This document shows, piece after piece, positions 45,885 to 58,998 of a DNA stretch of 64,000 nucleotides (positions are counted from its first letter, which is position 1; each line of letters begins with the position of its first letter). A program made the translations under genes and the position numbers. The DNA lies in NCBI RefSeq assembly GCF_046630445.1, contig NC_092341.1, positions 3,014,001 to 3,078,000 of the forward strand, in the 5' to 3' direction. The notes under the pieces are model-generated. The model searched no databases and had not been told where the DNA came from. It saw nothing but the letters and a program-made list of their open reading frames with translations. The stretch comes from Rutidosis leptorrhynchoides. Its lineage: Eukaryota; Streptophyta; Magnoliopsida; Asterales; Asteraceae.

Positions 45885-48800
45885 ATCTTAAACAGAGTAT
45901 GTTCCCATGCGAAGCTGATATATATATTATTATTTAAATTGCGAGTAGATCTGCATATGGTTATTATAGAGCAGTTTATTATAAATTATGTTTATAAGCA
46001 CTGTTTTGATTTATATCTGATCTGTTTTACTGCGGTGTTAAACCTAGCTGCTAATATGTTTTGTTAAAACGTGCTAGTAAAAAAGGTTTAATTGTTGTTA
46101 AAACGTGCTGATATATTCGATTGAATATATATAATCTGTCATTAATCGATAATATATTTTGTTGCTGCTACTTATATAAATTGTTCAGTTCTTGCTTTAT
46201 ATTATATGCTGTTAACAAATTATATTTGCTGTTTTTAAACTGCTGATGTACAGATTATGTGTGTGTATTAATCGCTAATAAACTGTTATTAAATCGATTA
46301 TGCTCATCTTCTGTTAACCTACTGTTTGCGTAAAACATATTACTTGAGATTATGAACTGTTGATTTGCGTAATACTTATGTTCGAGAATTCCTTTTCTCA
46401 TTAAACCATAGGATGTTTGCTTTAAAGCTGATTATGAATGTTGATGAAACAAATATTATTATAATAATATAGTGATGATCATTGTGATTGTAATATATCC
46501 ACTATGATTACCAGTATGAAGATAGTGGATCTTTAAAATGATATATCGATATATTGATTACATAAATCAGAATAGGATATGATTGGACGTTTAAAATATT
46601 AAATTCATTATGATCATAAAAGTATATGCATGTCCGGCCAATAATTGTCCACTATGATTTATTTAATCTTTAGATTGCTGTAGATGTATGGATGTATGGA
46701 TGTATAATATATTAGCTTTGGTGATTATGTCCATGATGTTTTAATAATTGATATTTTATATAATATATTATATATGTAACTTAAATGTCGCCTGGAAAAG
46801 ATAGAGATGGTCATTATCTTTTCTAAGATTAAAATATAAGCTATCAAATGCGGTTCGTTCTCATGTTGGGGAATTTGAAAAAGTTCACTGGTGTGACCTT
46901 TAAACGATGGCAGCAAAATGTGCTCTTTTGTCTGATCACGTTGAACCTTGCGAGGTTTTTGTGTGAAACCGCTCCCCAAGTTGCTGAAGGGGAACATGAT
47001 GCGGTTCGTACTCAGGCTGAAAGACCTGAAAAGTTCACTTGTGTGAACTCTAAGCGTTGACAGAATAGTTTTCTTTTGTCTAACCACGTTGAACCTTGCG
47101 AGGTTCTTGACTGAACCTTGCGAGGTTCTTGACTGAACCGCTTCCCAAGTTGCGAAAGGGGAACATGATGCTCAAATTGTGAGCACGGTTCAGTTTTAGA
47201 ATCATTCAGATTACTTGCAAGCAAGTCGATCGTTCAATAACGTGTATTCGAACAGTCTTCGGACCGTTTTCAAACTAATTTCGAACTGTATTTCGATCTA
47301 TTTACATACAATATTCTACACTGGTTATAGACTGTCTTCGGGACAGTATTCGGACAGTTTTAGACTGTTATTAAACCGGATTTAAACTTGTTTGTTTAAC
47401 AGTTGGGCTTAAACATGTTTGGTTTAACCGGTTTTGTTGAAACGTTTAGTTTAATCGTTTAGTATAAACCTTTTGGTTTTAACATGTTTGTGTTTAAACC
47501 TGCTCGGTTTACCTGTTTGTGTTGAAATGGTTTAGTACCGTTTAGTTGAAACCGTTTGGTTAACCCAAGTAGTTTTAACTATTTGGTTTACGCAGTTGGG
47601 TTTAAACCTATTCGTTTTACCCGTTTAGGTTGAAACATGTTTGTTTTACCTATTTGGTTGAAACCTGATTGGTTTAACCTGGTTTAGTTGAAACCTGCTT
47701 GGCTTAACTCAGTTTGTTCACGATAAACTGGAACTTTAATTTCAGTTCATGTAGTACTTGTTGTATTGTTAACAAATTAGCAACTGAAACAACTTGTTTT
47801 GTTGAAACAGTTTAGTTCAGTTTAAATTTCAGATGATCTCTGAAGTTAACTTGGTTTGTTCTAACATCAAGAAATGGTGAACTTATACCAGGGTTATCCG
47901 TCATGTGTGTGTTATCATGAGTCTGCCATTGATGATATTAATGGCAATAAGATTATTTTTGCGAAAATGAACTCTGCAAAGGGACTCACATTGATCAATG
48001 TGTTTGTATGTTCATGAGATTCATAAGAATCTGATGTCCGGGTTGTTGTTGAACAAGTTTGACTTAAAAAAAAAAACGGTATGTTCAAAAAGTCATGTTG
48101 ACCAAAAGTGAAATGTATGTTCATAAAGGCTATGCCCAATAAATGTAAAATTTGTGTTGAAGCCAAATTAACAAGATCATCTTTCTTATCGGTTGAACGA
48201 ATAACCGAACCCATTGATATGGTTAACACCGATGTGCGTGATTTGAAATCCATTCCAACGAGGAATGGTAATAAGTACTTCATTACATTTATCGATGATA
48301 GCACGATAAAGATGAAGCAATTGACAAGTTTATTGCTTATAAAAATGAAGTTGAGAATCAACTTGAACAGAAAATCAAGGTTGTCCGCAGTGATAGAGGT
48401 GGTGAATATGTTGCACCTTTTGCTGAATTTTGTGCGCAAAATGGCATTAGACATGAATTCACTGCACCTTACTCACCCCAATCAAATAGATCCTTGAAAG
48501 AAATGGTGAATCCCATGTTGGTGAGTTCGGGTGTAAGCCAGTCAATGTGGGGGGATGCCATCCTATCAACAAACTATCTTTTAAATAAGATACCCCAAAA
48601 GAAAAGGGATGAAACCCCATACGAGTTATGGTGGAAACGAAAACCATCATATGAGTACCTCAAAGTGTGGGGGTGCCTAGCAAACGTAGTTGTTCCCTAC
48701 CTAAGGCACAAAAGATAGGATCAATGACTATTGACTGCATATTTATCATATGTGCTAAACAAAGTAGTGCTTATCGCTTCCTTGTGCATGAATCCAAGAT

Positions 48801-50179
48801 TTTGGTTATACACAAAGGTTCGATAATAGAATCGAGAAACGTTTCATTCTTTAAAATGTATTTTCATACATTACAAATGAACGTGAAAGTTCGTCTAGGA
48901 TAGACGAGAAGGTGTTCAAGATGAGACACCTAATGAGCTAGTTCAATAGGAACTAGTATAATTAAAGAAACTTTCTCGATAAATGGCATACACATTATGC
49001 TTATAGAGGAACTAAAACTGAATGTATAAAAGATATACATAATATTTGAGACCCTTTTAAATTGTATATTTAAGACGGTGTTTATGTATGTGAAGTCCAT
49101 TTTGTCATGATACAAGAGATATGATATGACATTTCTTGTGAGAAAAGCTATGGAGAATATGGATGATGCATCAATTATTCTAATGCTTTGGACATAAAGT
49201 CTATGAAATGCTAGACTTGGACTTGTTAACGATGATCATCTGCAGAGATCAATTAACAACTAATATTTCATTGTGTTGAATATATTTAAAGACAAAATCG
49301 ATTTCATTCAGTAGTAGAAGGATTTGGTATATTGTGAACATCATTGATGATGTGAATTATTCGCATGTTATATGAATTATGATATTGAAGATAATTATTA
49401 TATAAAGATGTCAATCTTTATTATATTATTATTATCTTAAGCTTTGAATTACCTAATCATAATTCAGATGTGAAAATATAATTTGAGTACGAGAACTTAA
49501 TTGAGTTTTCTAAATTCAACGTCTCTAGGTCAAACCTAGAATATGACTAAGAATTGCTCAAATGTGCTAAAATACAAATCACAAAAGATGTAATCTTATG
49601 TGTTAGCATTTGAACGCTTCATTGATTAAAATCATATTAGATATATATGATTATGATATCAAGTTGCAAGACATGTGGGGGAAGCTTTGAAAGGATAAGC
49701 AGTAACCCTAGTTGGTTGTGTAAAATGAACACGATAGCTTGTAAATGTGGGGGTGTCTTGAGTTTAGATATCAAGAACATGGTTCATGATAACGCGTTCA
49801 AATATCTCTAATGAGTTGTACTATATCCGACTTAGCATATGCTGTAAGCAAGCTAAGTAGATACAAGAGTAATCCAAGTACATCTCATTGGAGTTGTATG
49901 ATTAGGTTAGTTCGGTAACAGATATCCTGCAGTGATCGAGGGACACTGTGATGCAAACTATATATCTTATACGAATGATTCCATAGCGACAAGTAGGTGT
50001 GTATTCACACTTGGAAGTGCTGCTATCTCGTGGAAATTGTTTAAACAATCGATTATTGCTAGATCCACGATGGAATCATAACTCATCAGTGTACATAAAG
50101 CTGGTGAAGAGGAAGAATGGCTACGTCAATTCGTTGAGAATATACCAAGATGGCCTAAGCCGGTGTCGGCCATATGTAT

Positions 50180-53053
50180 TGTAACGACCCTGGTTTTACC
50201 AACGTTATTTATTAATAATTATTATTATTAATACGCTTGATTAAACGAATGTATGTTATTACATTTACATGTTGCTTTGATTGCCCGTACTTGAACTTTA
50301 AATGCCCGAAATGTCTTTGTGACACCCGGAACTTGCACGAATAATATTTTAAGATATTATTTACATCCATGATTAATTTTATTAATCATTTTAATTAACT
50401 AAGGCTTTTAGTTAATTACTTGGGCTTAAGTTGGACTTATTTGGATTATTTGCAACTTGGGCTTTAATTAGTGTAATGGACTCTTGAATAAGACTCACAA
50501 GCCCACCCTACTTCTTTTAATGGACATTAAGCCCACTCTTGCATACTTGTAAGTATCATTTAAACATAAACTAACTAGTTACTTGCTTAAGGAATCTAGT
50601 TGCCTTATAATCCCCATGAGACTAACCCTTTTATCCATCTTTTGAACTTTAACATGCATGTAACCATAAAACAACTCTCCTCTCCCCTTTTTTGCTGCAG
50701 AAGCCGTGGGGTTTGGGGGCTCAAAGGAGTCCACACTTCATCATTTCTTCATTACTTGTTCACTTGAAATCTCCCACTCCAACACACACACACATTACTT
50801 GCATACTTTTCTCTCTTTTCCCTCTCATTTTTCTCTAAAGATTGTAAGTATTATGAACAATTTTTCTTCTCTTTTCTTTGTCCCAAAACTGAATTTAAAC
50901 ACCACATAATCATCATCATCTTTTGTTGTTTGTTACTTAATCTTGTTGTAGTTTAATTACTTGTAGATTACTAGTTGTTATTTTCTTACTTACTTGTTAT
51001 TCTTTACTAGTTACAAGATCAAACTTTCTAGTTTTGATTCTTCATTTATATCTTGTATTTAACAAGAACATCAAGAACATAATCTCTCTAGTTATGTTCT
51101 ACATATTTTGTTTCAAAGAATTAAAGTTCATAGTTGTATAAACTCTTTACTTGTAGTTCTTGAAGTAACTTTGAAGTTACTTCACTTAAAGATCAACTTG
51201 GGTTGAATCTTTAAAAGTAAGAGCAACTATGAATCATCTTCTTGTTTAGTTAGCTTTCTACTTTATTTATTTCAAGAATTTAAAGTTTATAATCTTTATA
51301 ATTGTTACTTGTGTTCTTGTTTGTTGTATGTTACTAGAATACCACCTTCATGGTTGGTTTAGGCTTATCTTTCATTTTCTTTATTTCTTATTGTTAAGTT
51401 GCTTACTACACATTTGAACAAGGACATGAAACCAACAAGAGCTTACACTTTGGTGCAAGTATCATGGATCCAACACTTGGTTGTGATCTTTCTTAGTGTT
51501 CATGAACTTGTTCATAAACTTACATGTAACCTTGGTTCATCAAACACTTACAACACTTGCACTTGAGTTATGATGGACAAACCTTGGTCAAAATGATGTT
51601 AACACATCAACGAGTTGTACACTTGAAGCTATACGCATCAAGGATGAGAACCGTGATGAACATCAAGCACCGAGACAGCCGGAACTCTCCAAAACCCACT
51701 GTTCTGTCCAAAACCTACTGACCTGATGCTTCTGGAACAGACCAGTAGACCTGGGCTGTTCTAACCTTGATTTTTAGATAGAACTTTTCGAGTAGATAAC
51801 TTTTCATATAGGACTCATCTTAATCCGAGTTACGGTTTAGGATTTATGGCCCTCCGATCGTTACCATGTCCTTTAACGTTGTGCAGAAATTTCTGACCTA
51901 CTCGCACTTAGACCGTCGCCACGGTCAAACCAAGACGAGTTTGCTTCTGTAAATTTTACCACACTTAAGGGACTCATAGACGGAGCCATGGCCACTGGTC
52001 TCACCTTAATTCAGTAAGGATAGAGGCCGTGGTGACTGACCGAAGTCAGCCTTTGTTTTAAACGACTTTCATAAACGAGTCTTACTTGTTACCTTTTGTT
52101 TAATGATGATTGATGATGACCCTTATGACCTTAATTACGTACTTGTAAACCTTTTGAGACGACTTATTGACTTAGTGCTATTTGACTTAGGTTGAGGACG
52201 TTTGGACCGTTACTTGCACACCACTTTCCGACTACTACCTTACCATTACTACTAATCATTGTGAGTTATAGCATTCCCTTTTTACTTTAACTTATTTTGG
52301 GAACTGAGAATGCATGCGGATTTTATGTTTTACATACTAGGCACGAGTACTTAAACTTTATATATGTGTGGGTTATATAACGGCAGAAACATTCCCTTTA
52401 GCTCGGTAACGTTTAATCATTGGTTTTTGAACCGTGAACGCGAATCTTAGATATGGATCCATAGGGTTTGACATCCCCACTCGGGCTAGTAGCGCTAGCA
52501 TTTAACGAGTGTTTAATACTTCGAGGTTATACGCACTTGCCAAGTGCACTTTAAGGGGGTACATTAAACGTTAAGTTAGTTACCGGGTGCCCACGGTTAA
52601 GCATATACTTTTACATACTTTTGAAACGCTCGTTGTAGCACTGAAATCTCGTGGCCTACTTACATTACTATTATACTTAAACTATAGCTCACCAACCTTT
52701 GTGTTGACCTTTTTAAGCATGTATTTTCTCAGGTGCTTGAAGTCGCTTCCGCTATCTTACTAGTCGTGCTGTAGAACCCGCTGCCTAGAGTTGTTATCGC
52801 ATGACTACTTATGTTGCATTCAAACTTTTTACTTATGAACTTATGTTATGTAACGACCATTATGGTCACGTACACTTATTTAATGCTTCTACTCTGTGAA
52901 GCATACTTTGATTTGTAAAACAATTGACGTATGTTATGACGTCACTTTTATTTATGAATGTAAACTCTGTTTTGAAAACGCATATAGTACTTAACCTTGT
53001 AATGATCCTGTTGATGATGGTCCGTACATGATGATTTAGTACGGGGCGTCACA
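50180..53053 (+). repeat. gypsy 5' LTR
   Basis: A 2,874-bp direct repeat ending ggggcgtcaca, directly before the primer-binding site. The 67-residue frames at 50706 and 59525 are the same LTR sequence in both copies and are not separate genes. Confidence 0.95.
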
Positions 53054-53363
53054 TTTGGTATCAGAGCATTGGTTGTAGGGAATTAGGATGCATTAGTGAG
53101 TCTAAGACCGACCCGAGTAGGATTCACTAATAGGGCTAATCTACAACTTGTTAGTTTACTTGTTTCCGCTGAACTTACTGCATGCTGCTGCTTACTGTTA
53201 CTGCTATATGCCGTATGCTACTACGTGATTTCACTACTGCATGCTAATACTTACTTTCGATTGCATGATAGTTTCGTACGATTACTGATATTGCCATGCT
53301 ACTTATTGTTATACATGATTTAAACTGTTGGCCTATTATTTGCTAGCTTTATGACATACTGAC

Positions 53364-54191
53364 ATGGAAAATTTATTTTTCCTTGTTCAGATGTCGGACG
53401 TTCCACCTACTGACATCCCGAGCGGCTCAGGCCCCGTTGTTCCTCCCACTGCTGCACCTGTTGCTGCTGCTGCTGCTGCTGACATTCCGGCCCCGACACC
53501 CACTGGCGACCCCGGCGCCTCTAGTTCTGGAGCTAGCTCTAGTGTGCCTATCCCGGCGTCTTCTTCCAGACCCCCGAGGCAACTGGCTCGCATTGGTGGC
53601 ATGGAGATCCCCGCGGAGTTCGGGGAAGGACCCTTCCGTAATCACTGGCGCACACCTTGCCGACGCACTGCCGACGGCCGCTTAGCCGTGATCACGCCAG
53701 GCCGACACCGACAGATGTTGGCCGCTTTCGGATATGTTGAGCCACCCGCGCCACCACCGCATGATTCAGACGACGGTTCTTCCACCGATGCTTCTTCAGA
53801 CGACACCTCATCTGACGACTCCAGTGATGAGGAGGATCCCGCTGACCGACCGATTCAGGCACCTTCTACCCCGCCAAAGAAGCGGTATCGCTTCGCTGGC
53901 ATAATTCCTGGTCGTACTATCACTGACGCTTATGGTCGGCGTCGTAGGATCACTGCTCGTAAACGGCTGGTGCCGTACCCCGCCGACCCACTGATACTAC
54001 CGTCTCCACCCAGAGCCGGACCATCCACTTCAGCACCACCGGCTCCACCTGCACCGCCAGCACCACCTGCCCCATCACCTTCCTCTAATGAGGAAATGAG
54101 GCGGGAGATTGAGATTCTCCAGACTCGAGTTACTGAGCTCGAGGAGCAGATGACTCATGTTTTGGACATCTTGTACCCACCATCGCCGTAG
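53364..54191 (+). CDS. extra ORF of the gypsy element, upstream of gag-pol
   Basis: A 275-codon frame on the element's sense strand, between the primer-binding site and gag-pol. A second Met (codon 10, 53391) follows an acceptor-like ttgttcag. Order: Ala/Pro/Ser-rich N-terminus (~20-80), a compact segment (ARIGGMEIPAEFGEGPF, FRNHWRTPCRR), an acidic Asp/Ser run (~140-165), a basic stretch (YGRRRRITARKR), (PPA)n, and a C-terminal heptad-like coiled coil (EEMRREIEILQTRVTELEEQ). I recognise no family. It is GC-richer than its surroundings. Acidic plus basic plus coiled-coil parts suggest a self-associating accessory protein, but that is inference. It is not homologous to gag by eye. Confidence 0.7.
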   Translation: MENLFFLVQMSDVPPTDIPSGSGPVVPPTAAPVAAAAAADIPAPTPTGDPGASSSGASSSVPIPASSSRPPRQLARIGGMEIPAEFGEGPFRNHWRTPCRRTADGRLAVITPGRHRQMLAAFGYVEPPAPPPHDSDDGSSTDASSDDTSSDDSSDEEDPADRPIQAPSTPPKKRYRFAGIIPGRTITDAYGRRRRITARKRLVPYPADPLILPSPPRAGPSTSAPPAPPAPPAPPAPSPSSNEEMRREIEILQTRVTELEEQMTHVLDILYPPSP

Positions 54192-54489
54192 GACTTTGTA
54201 CTAGATTCTGTATTGTAATCTCTTTTGTAATTTCATATTTTACTTATGTAATGTACGAACTTATTGTAATGTATGAACTTATTATCATTAATGAATGAAA
54301 TTTGTGTTGCTTACTTCTTGCGCAAGTGTTCTATTTACGTTATCATATCATGGTTTTGTGGTACTTATATATGCTTGCATTACTTAATCAACATGTGTTG
54401 TGCTGTTTTCATGTTGGTTGTTATATACTATATTATTATTATTTGCATAATGGATTTTGACTTGAGTCAAAATGTTTGTATAGAACATC

Positions 54490-57400
54490 ATGGCCAACGG
54501 GAGATCTATCCCCACCGCGGCACAAATTGAGGAAATGATTAACGAGCGAGTCGCTGCTGCACTAGCTGAAAGACAACCCCAAGTTCCACCACCACCGCCT
54601 GTCAATCCACCTGTCGTCCGAGATGGGTGTACTTACAAGGAATTCCAAAACTGCAAGCCACACTACTTCAGTGGCACTGAGGGACCCGTCGGTCTCACCA
54701 GATGGTTCGAAAAGTTGGAATCGGTATTCAGGGTTAGCAATTGTTCTGAGGCTAACAAAACGAAATTTGCATCTTGCACGCTGTCTGATGGCGCGCTCAC
54801 ATGGTGGAATACCATGGCCCAAGCGAAAGGAATTGATGAGGCGTATGCTACGCCTTGGGAAGAATTTAAATGTGCTATGATCGAGGAATACTGTCCGAGA
54901 ACCGAGATTCAAAAGATGGAAATCGAATTTATGCAATTGAAAACCGTAGGGAACGACCTTAACAACTACAACCGTAGGTTTTTGGAATTGGCTCTTATGT
55001 GTCCAACCATGGTCACCCCCGAATTTAAGCGTTTGGAGAAATACTTCTCGGGACTTCCTAAGTCCATCAAGGGTAATGTTACCTCATCCAAGCCACCAAG
55101 CGTTCCCGAAGCAATGCGCATGGCGCATACTCTCTTGAATCAAATCATCATGGACGAGCCGGAGAAGGCTAAGTTCGAAGCTGTTAGTGGCGAAAAGAGG
55201 AAATGGGACAACAACCACAACAACAACAGGGGTAGGAACTATGATCAAAACCCGGCAAAGCGACATGAAGGGTTCAGGCAAAACAACAACATACACAACA
55301 ACAACACCAACCCCAACAACAACAACCGCACCAATCCGAACTACAAAGGAACCTTACCACAATGCAATAGGTGCTACAAGCACCACACTGGGTATTGCAA
55401 TGTTATCTGTGAGAAGCGCCAACGATCTGGACATGTTGGCAAGGATTGCAAGGTTACCACTTTGAACGTGAAGCCAAACCACAACAACAATGGGCCTAAG
55501 AAGTGTTATGAATGTGGAAAGACGGGCCATTTCAGAAACGAGTGTCCTAACAAGCGTAAGGATGGCGGACCACCACGTGCTAGAGCCTTCAATGTTAATG
55601 CAAGGGACGCTCGCGACAACCCCGACTTGGTGACAGGTATATTCAAGATCAACAATCTTTTAGCTTCTGTCCTATTTGATACTGGTGCCGATAGGAGCTA
55701 TGTGTGTAGACATTTTTGTGATAAGTTAGATTGGTCGTTAGTTCCTTTGAAGGAAAGTATGCTTGTCGAGGTCGCCAATGGAAAACTTGAAAAGGTTGAC
55801 CATATTAGTCGTGGAGCTATTATCAACATAGCTGGTGCAGATTTCGAAATTGATTTGATACCTATCAAACTGGGAAGTTTTGACGCGATCGTCGGTATGG
55901 ATTGGTTGAGCAAGATAAAGGCCGATGTTATCTGTGGAGATAAAGCACTTCGCATACCACAAGGAAATGGCGAACCACTGGTTATCTATGGAGAGAGATG
56001 TACCTCGAAGTTGAATCTCATTAGTTGCGTGAAAGCGCAAAAGATTATGAAGAAGGGACGCTTTGCTGTCCTAGCACATGTGAAAGCGGTAGAAACTGAG
56101 GTGAAGAACGTGAACGATGTGCGTATTGTGAACGAGTTTTCCGATGTCTTTCCCGAAGAACTGCCTGGATTACCGCCACCGAGGGCAGTAGAGTTTCAGA
56201 TTGACTTAGTGCCAGGAGCTGCACCTGTAGCTCGCGCACCTTATAGACTCGCACCTTCCGAGATGCAAGAATTACAGAGTCAATTACAAGAGCTATTAGA
56301 TCGAGGGTTTATCCAACCAAGCTTCTCGCCTTGGGGCGCACCTGTGTTGTTTGTGAAGAAGAAGGATGGATCCTTCCGTATGTGTATCGACTACCGTGAA
56401 CTCAACAAATTGACTATCAAGAATCGATATCCTCTTCCACGAATTGATGATCTTTTTGATCAACTACAAGGATCGAGCGTTTATTCAAAGATCGATTTGC
56501 GATCCGGATATCACCAGCTGAGGGTGAAGGAAAGTGACGTGATGAAAACTGCATTCAGGACCCGTTATGGTCATTATGAGTTCCTCGTGATGCCATTCGG
56601 TTTGACAAATGCACCTGCCGTGTTCATGGATCTCATGAATCGTGTCTGCAAGCCTTACTTGGATAAGTTTGTTATCGTCTTCATAGATGATATCCTCATC
56701 TACTCTAAGAGCGAAGAAGAACATGAGCAACACCTTCGGCTTGTGCTTGAACTCTTAAGACAAGAGCAACTTTACGCCAAATTCTCCAAGTGCGAATTTT
56801 GGTTGAAGGAAGTACAGTTTTTGGGTCATGTTGTGAGCGACCAGGGTATCAAAGTTGATCCCGCCAAGATTGAAGCCATCAGCAAGTGGGAGACCCCCAC
56901 TACTCCAACGCATATTCGCCAATTTCTAGGTCTCGCCGGTTATTATCGAAGGTTTATCGAAGGATTTTCTCTGATTGCGCGTCCTTTGACCGCACTGACT
57001 CACAAGGGCAAGAAGTTCATTTGGGAGCCCACACACGAATCAGCATTTCAAACCTTGAAGAAGAAGTTAACCTCCGCACCTATCCTATCACTTCCTGAAG
57101 GCAGTGACGACTTTGTTGTTTATTGCGATGCATCGAAGAGTGGTTTTGGTTGTGTACTGATGCAACGATCAAAGGTTATTGCCTATGCCTCCCGCCAACT
57201 GAAGATTCACGAGCGGAACTACACTACACATGATCTTGAACTTGGAGCCGTTGTCTTTGCACTCAAATTGTGGAGACATTATTTGTATGGAACTAAGAGC
57301 ACTATCTTCACCGATCACAAGAGTCTCCAGCACATCTTCGATCAGAAGCAATTGAATATGAGACAGCGTCGATGGATCGAGACGCTCAACGACTACGATT

Positions 57401-58962
57401 GTGAACTCCGTTATCACCCTGGCAAGGCCAATGTTGTAGCTGACGCTTTAAGCCGAAAGGAGAGGACGGCACCTCTCCGTGTTAGGGCTCTGAACATCAC
57501 CATCCATTCGAACCTCAACAACCAGATTAGAGTAGCCCAAGTTGAGGCTCTCAAGGAGGAGAACATATCTCACGAGCATTTGAACATACTTGTCTCTCGA
57601 TTCGAGGTTAGAGAGTCTGGACTCCGATGTTATGCCGGAAGAATTTGGGTACCTTACTATGGAGATCTACGAAGCCTGATACTTGATGAAGCACACAAAT
57701 CGAGATATTCGATTCACCCCGGTGCAGGTAAGATGTACCATGACCTTAAAGAACAGTATTGGTGGCCGAATCTTAAGAAGGACGTTGCGACTTATGTTGG
57801 TAAGTGTTTGACTTGCTCGAAGGTTAAAGCCGAACATCAGAGACCTTCTGGGTTACTTCAACAGCCGGAAATCCCACAATGGAAGTGGGAAAGGATCACA
57901 ATGGATTTCATTACTAAGCTGCCGAAGACGGTGGGCGGATGCGATACTATTTGGGTTATTGTTGACCGCCTCACCAAATCTGCACACTTCCTAGCGATGA
58001 AGGAAACTGATACAATGGAAAGACTTGCTCAGCTGTACATCAAAGAGGTTGTATCTCGTCATGGTGTACCTTTATCAATCATCTCCGATCGCGATCCCCG
58101 TTTTGCTTCCAGATTTTGGCGTTCTTTGCAAGAAGCCATGGGAACTCGTCTTGACATGAGTACTGCTTATCATCCTCAGACTGACGGGCAAAGTGAACGA
58201 ATGATTCAGACCTTGGAGGACATGCTGCGTGCATGTGTCATTGATTTTGGAAAGGCCTGGGAAAGGCATTTGCCACTCGCCGAATTCTCGTACAACAACA
58301 GTTATCACTCAAGCATTAATGCTGCACCTTTTGAAGCATTGTATGGTCGTAAGTGCCGATCTCCTCTTTGTTGGGCCGAGCTAGGTGAAGTGCAACTCAC
58401 CGGACCCGAGATAGTCCATGAAACATCAGAAAAGATTGCTCAGATTCAAAACAGACTCAAGGTAGCTCGTGATCGTCAAAAGAGCTATGCCGATCTTAAA
58501 CGAAAAGACTTTGAATTTAATGTTGGTGATCGTGTAATGTTGAAGGTTGCACCTTGGAAAGGTGTGATCCGTTTTGGAAAACGTGGAAAGTTGAACCCAC
58601 GATACATTGGTCCTTTCGAGATCTTGGAACGTGTTGGACCAGTTGCATACCGTTTGGATCTACCAGCACAATTGAGCTCAGTTCATCCTACCTTCCACGT
58701 ATCAAACTTGAAGAAGTGTCTTGCTCCACCTGAACTCATCATACCTTTGGAAGAACTTACTATTGATGACAAACTCCACTTTGTGGAGGAACCTGTTGAG
58801 ATTATGGATCGTGAGATCAAAACTTTGAAACGCAACAAGATTCCGATTGTACGAGTACGATGGAATGCCAAACGAGGACCTGAGTTTACTTGGGAACGAG
58901 AGGATCAAATGATGCGGAAATATCCTCATCTTTTCCCGACTCCTCCATCTACTTCAGCTTAA
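54490..58962 (+). CDS. gypsy gag-pol polyprotein
   Basis: A single 1,490-codon frame. Order: gag core (~residues 60-240: [46 protein letters not shown]), an Asn-rich linker, a CCHC knuckle ([14 protein letters not shown]) with a second Cys/His cluster before it, aspartic protease ([11 protein letters not shown]), reverse transcriptase ([24 protein letters not shown]), RNase H ([10 protein letters not shown]), integrase (HHCC-type zinc region [11 protein letters not shown]...CLTCSKVK; core with MDFITKLP and [14 protein letters not shown]) and a C-terminal chromodomain-like segment ([19 protein letters not shown]). The domain order RNase H, integrase, chromodomain marks a gypsy chromovirus. Chromodomains of this group are known to bias insertion toward heterochromatin. 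Confidence 0.95.
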   Translation: MANGRSIPTAAQIEEMINERVAAALAERQPQVPPPPPVNPPVVRDGCTYKEFQNCKPHYFSGTEGPVGLTRWFEKLESVFRVSNCSEANKTKFASCTLSDGALTWWNTMAQAKGIDEAYATPWEEFKCAMIEEYCPRTEIQKMEIEFMQLKTVGNDLNNYNRRFLELALMCPTMVTPEFKRLEKYFSGLPKSIKGNVTSSKPPSVPEAMRMAHTLLNQIIMDEPEKAKFEAVSGEKRKWDNNHNNNRGRNYDQNPAKRHEGFRQNNNIHNNNTNPNNNNRTNPNYKGTLPQCNRCYKHHTGYCNVICEKRQRSGHVGKDCKVTTLNVKPNHNNNGPKKCYECGKTGHFRNECPNKRKDGGPPRARAFNVNARDARDNPDLVTGIFKINNLLASVLFDTGADRSYVCRHFCDKLDWSLVPLKESMLVEVANGKLEKVDHISRGAIINIAGADFEIDLIPIKLGSFDAIVGMDWLSKIKADVICGDKALRIPQGNGEPLVIYGERCTSKLNLISCVKAQKIMKKGRFAVLAHVKAVETEVKNVNDVRIVNEFSDVFPEELPGLPPPRAVEFQIDLVPGAAPVARAPYRLAPSEMQELQSQLQELLDRGFIQPSFSPWGAPVLFVKKKDGSFRMCIDYRELNKLTIKNRYPLPRIDDLFDQLQGSSVYSKIDLRSGYHQLRVKESDVMKTAFRTRYGHYEFLVMPFGLTNAPAVFMDLMNRVCKPYLDKFVIVFIDDILIYSKSEEEHEQHLRLVLELLRQEQLYAKFSKCEFWLKEVQFLGHVVSDQGIKVDPAKIEAISKWETPTTPTHIRQFLGLAGYYRRFIEGFSLIARPLTALTHKGKKFIWEPTHESAFQTLKKKLTSAPILSLPEGSDDFVVYCDASKSGFGCVLMQRSKVIAYASRQLKIHERNYTTHDLELGAVVFALKLWRHYLYGTKSTIFTDHKSLQHIFDQKQLNMRQRRWIETLNDYDCELRYHPGKANVVADALSRKERTAPLRVRALNITIHSNLNNQIRVAQVEALKEENISHEHLNILVSRFEVRESGLRCYAGRIWVPYYGDLRSLILDEAHKSRYSIHPGAGKMYHDLKEQYWWPNLKKDVATYVGKCLTCSKVKAEHQRPSGLLQQPEIPQWKWERITMDFITKLPKTVGGCDTIWVIVDRLTKSAHFLAMKETDTMERLAQLYIKEVVSRHGVPLSIISDRDPRFASRFWRSLQEAMGTRLDMSTAYHPQTDGQSERMIQTLEDMLRACVIDFGKAWERHLPLAEFSYNNSYHSSINAAPFEALYGRKCRSPLCWAELGEVQLTGPEIVHETSEKIAQIQNRLKVARDRQKSYADLKRKDFEFNVGDRVMLKVAPWKGVIRFGKRGKLNPRYIGPFEILERVGPVAYRLDLPAQLSSVHPTFHVSNLKKCLAPPELIIPLEELTIDDKLHFVEEPVEIMDREIKTLKRNKIPIVRVRWNAKRGPEFTWEREDQMMRKYPHLFPTPPSTSA

Positions 58963-58998
58963 AATTTCGGGACGAAATTTTCTTTAACAGGTGGGTAA

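Noticed and set aside
45544-45937. Small proteins present twice (also 63045-63438)
   Set aside because: LTR sequence of copia-2 in both copies.
50706-50909. 67-residue protein present twice (also 59525-59728)
   Set aside because: Both are the same position in the two gypsy LTRs; no independent coding evidence.
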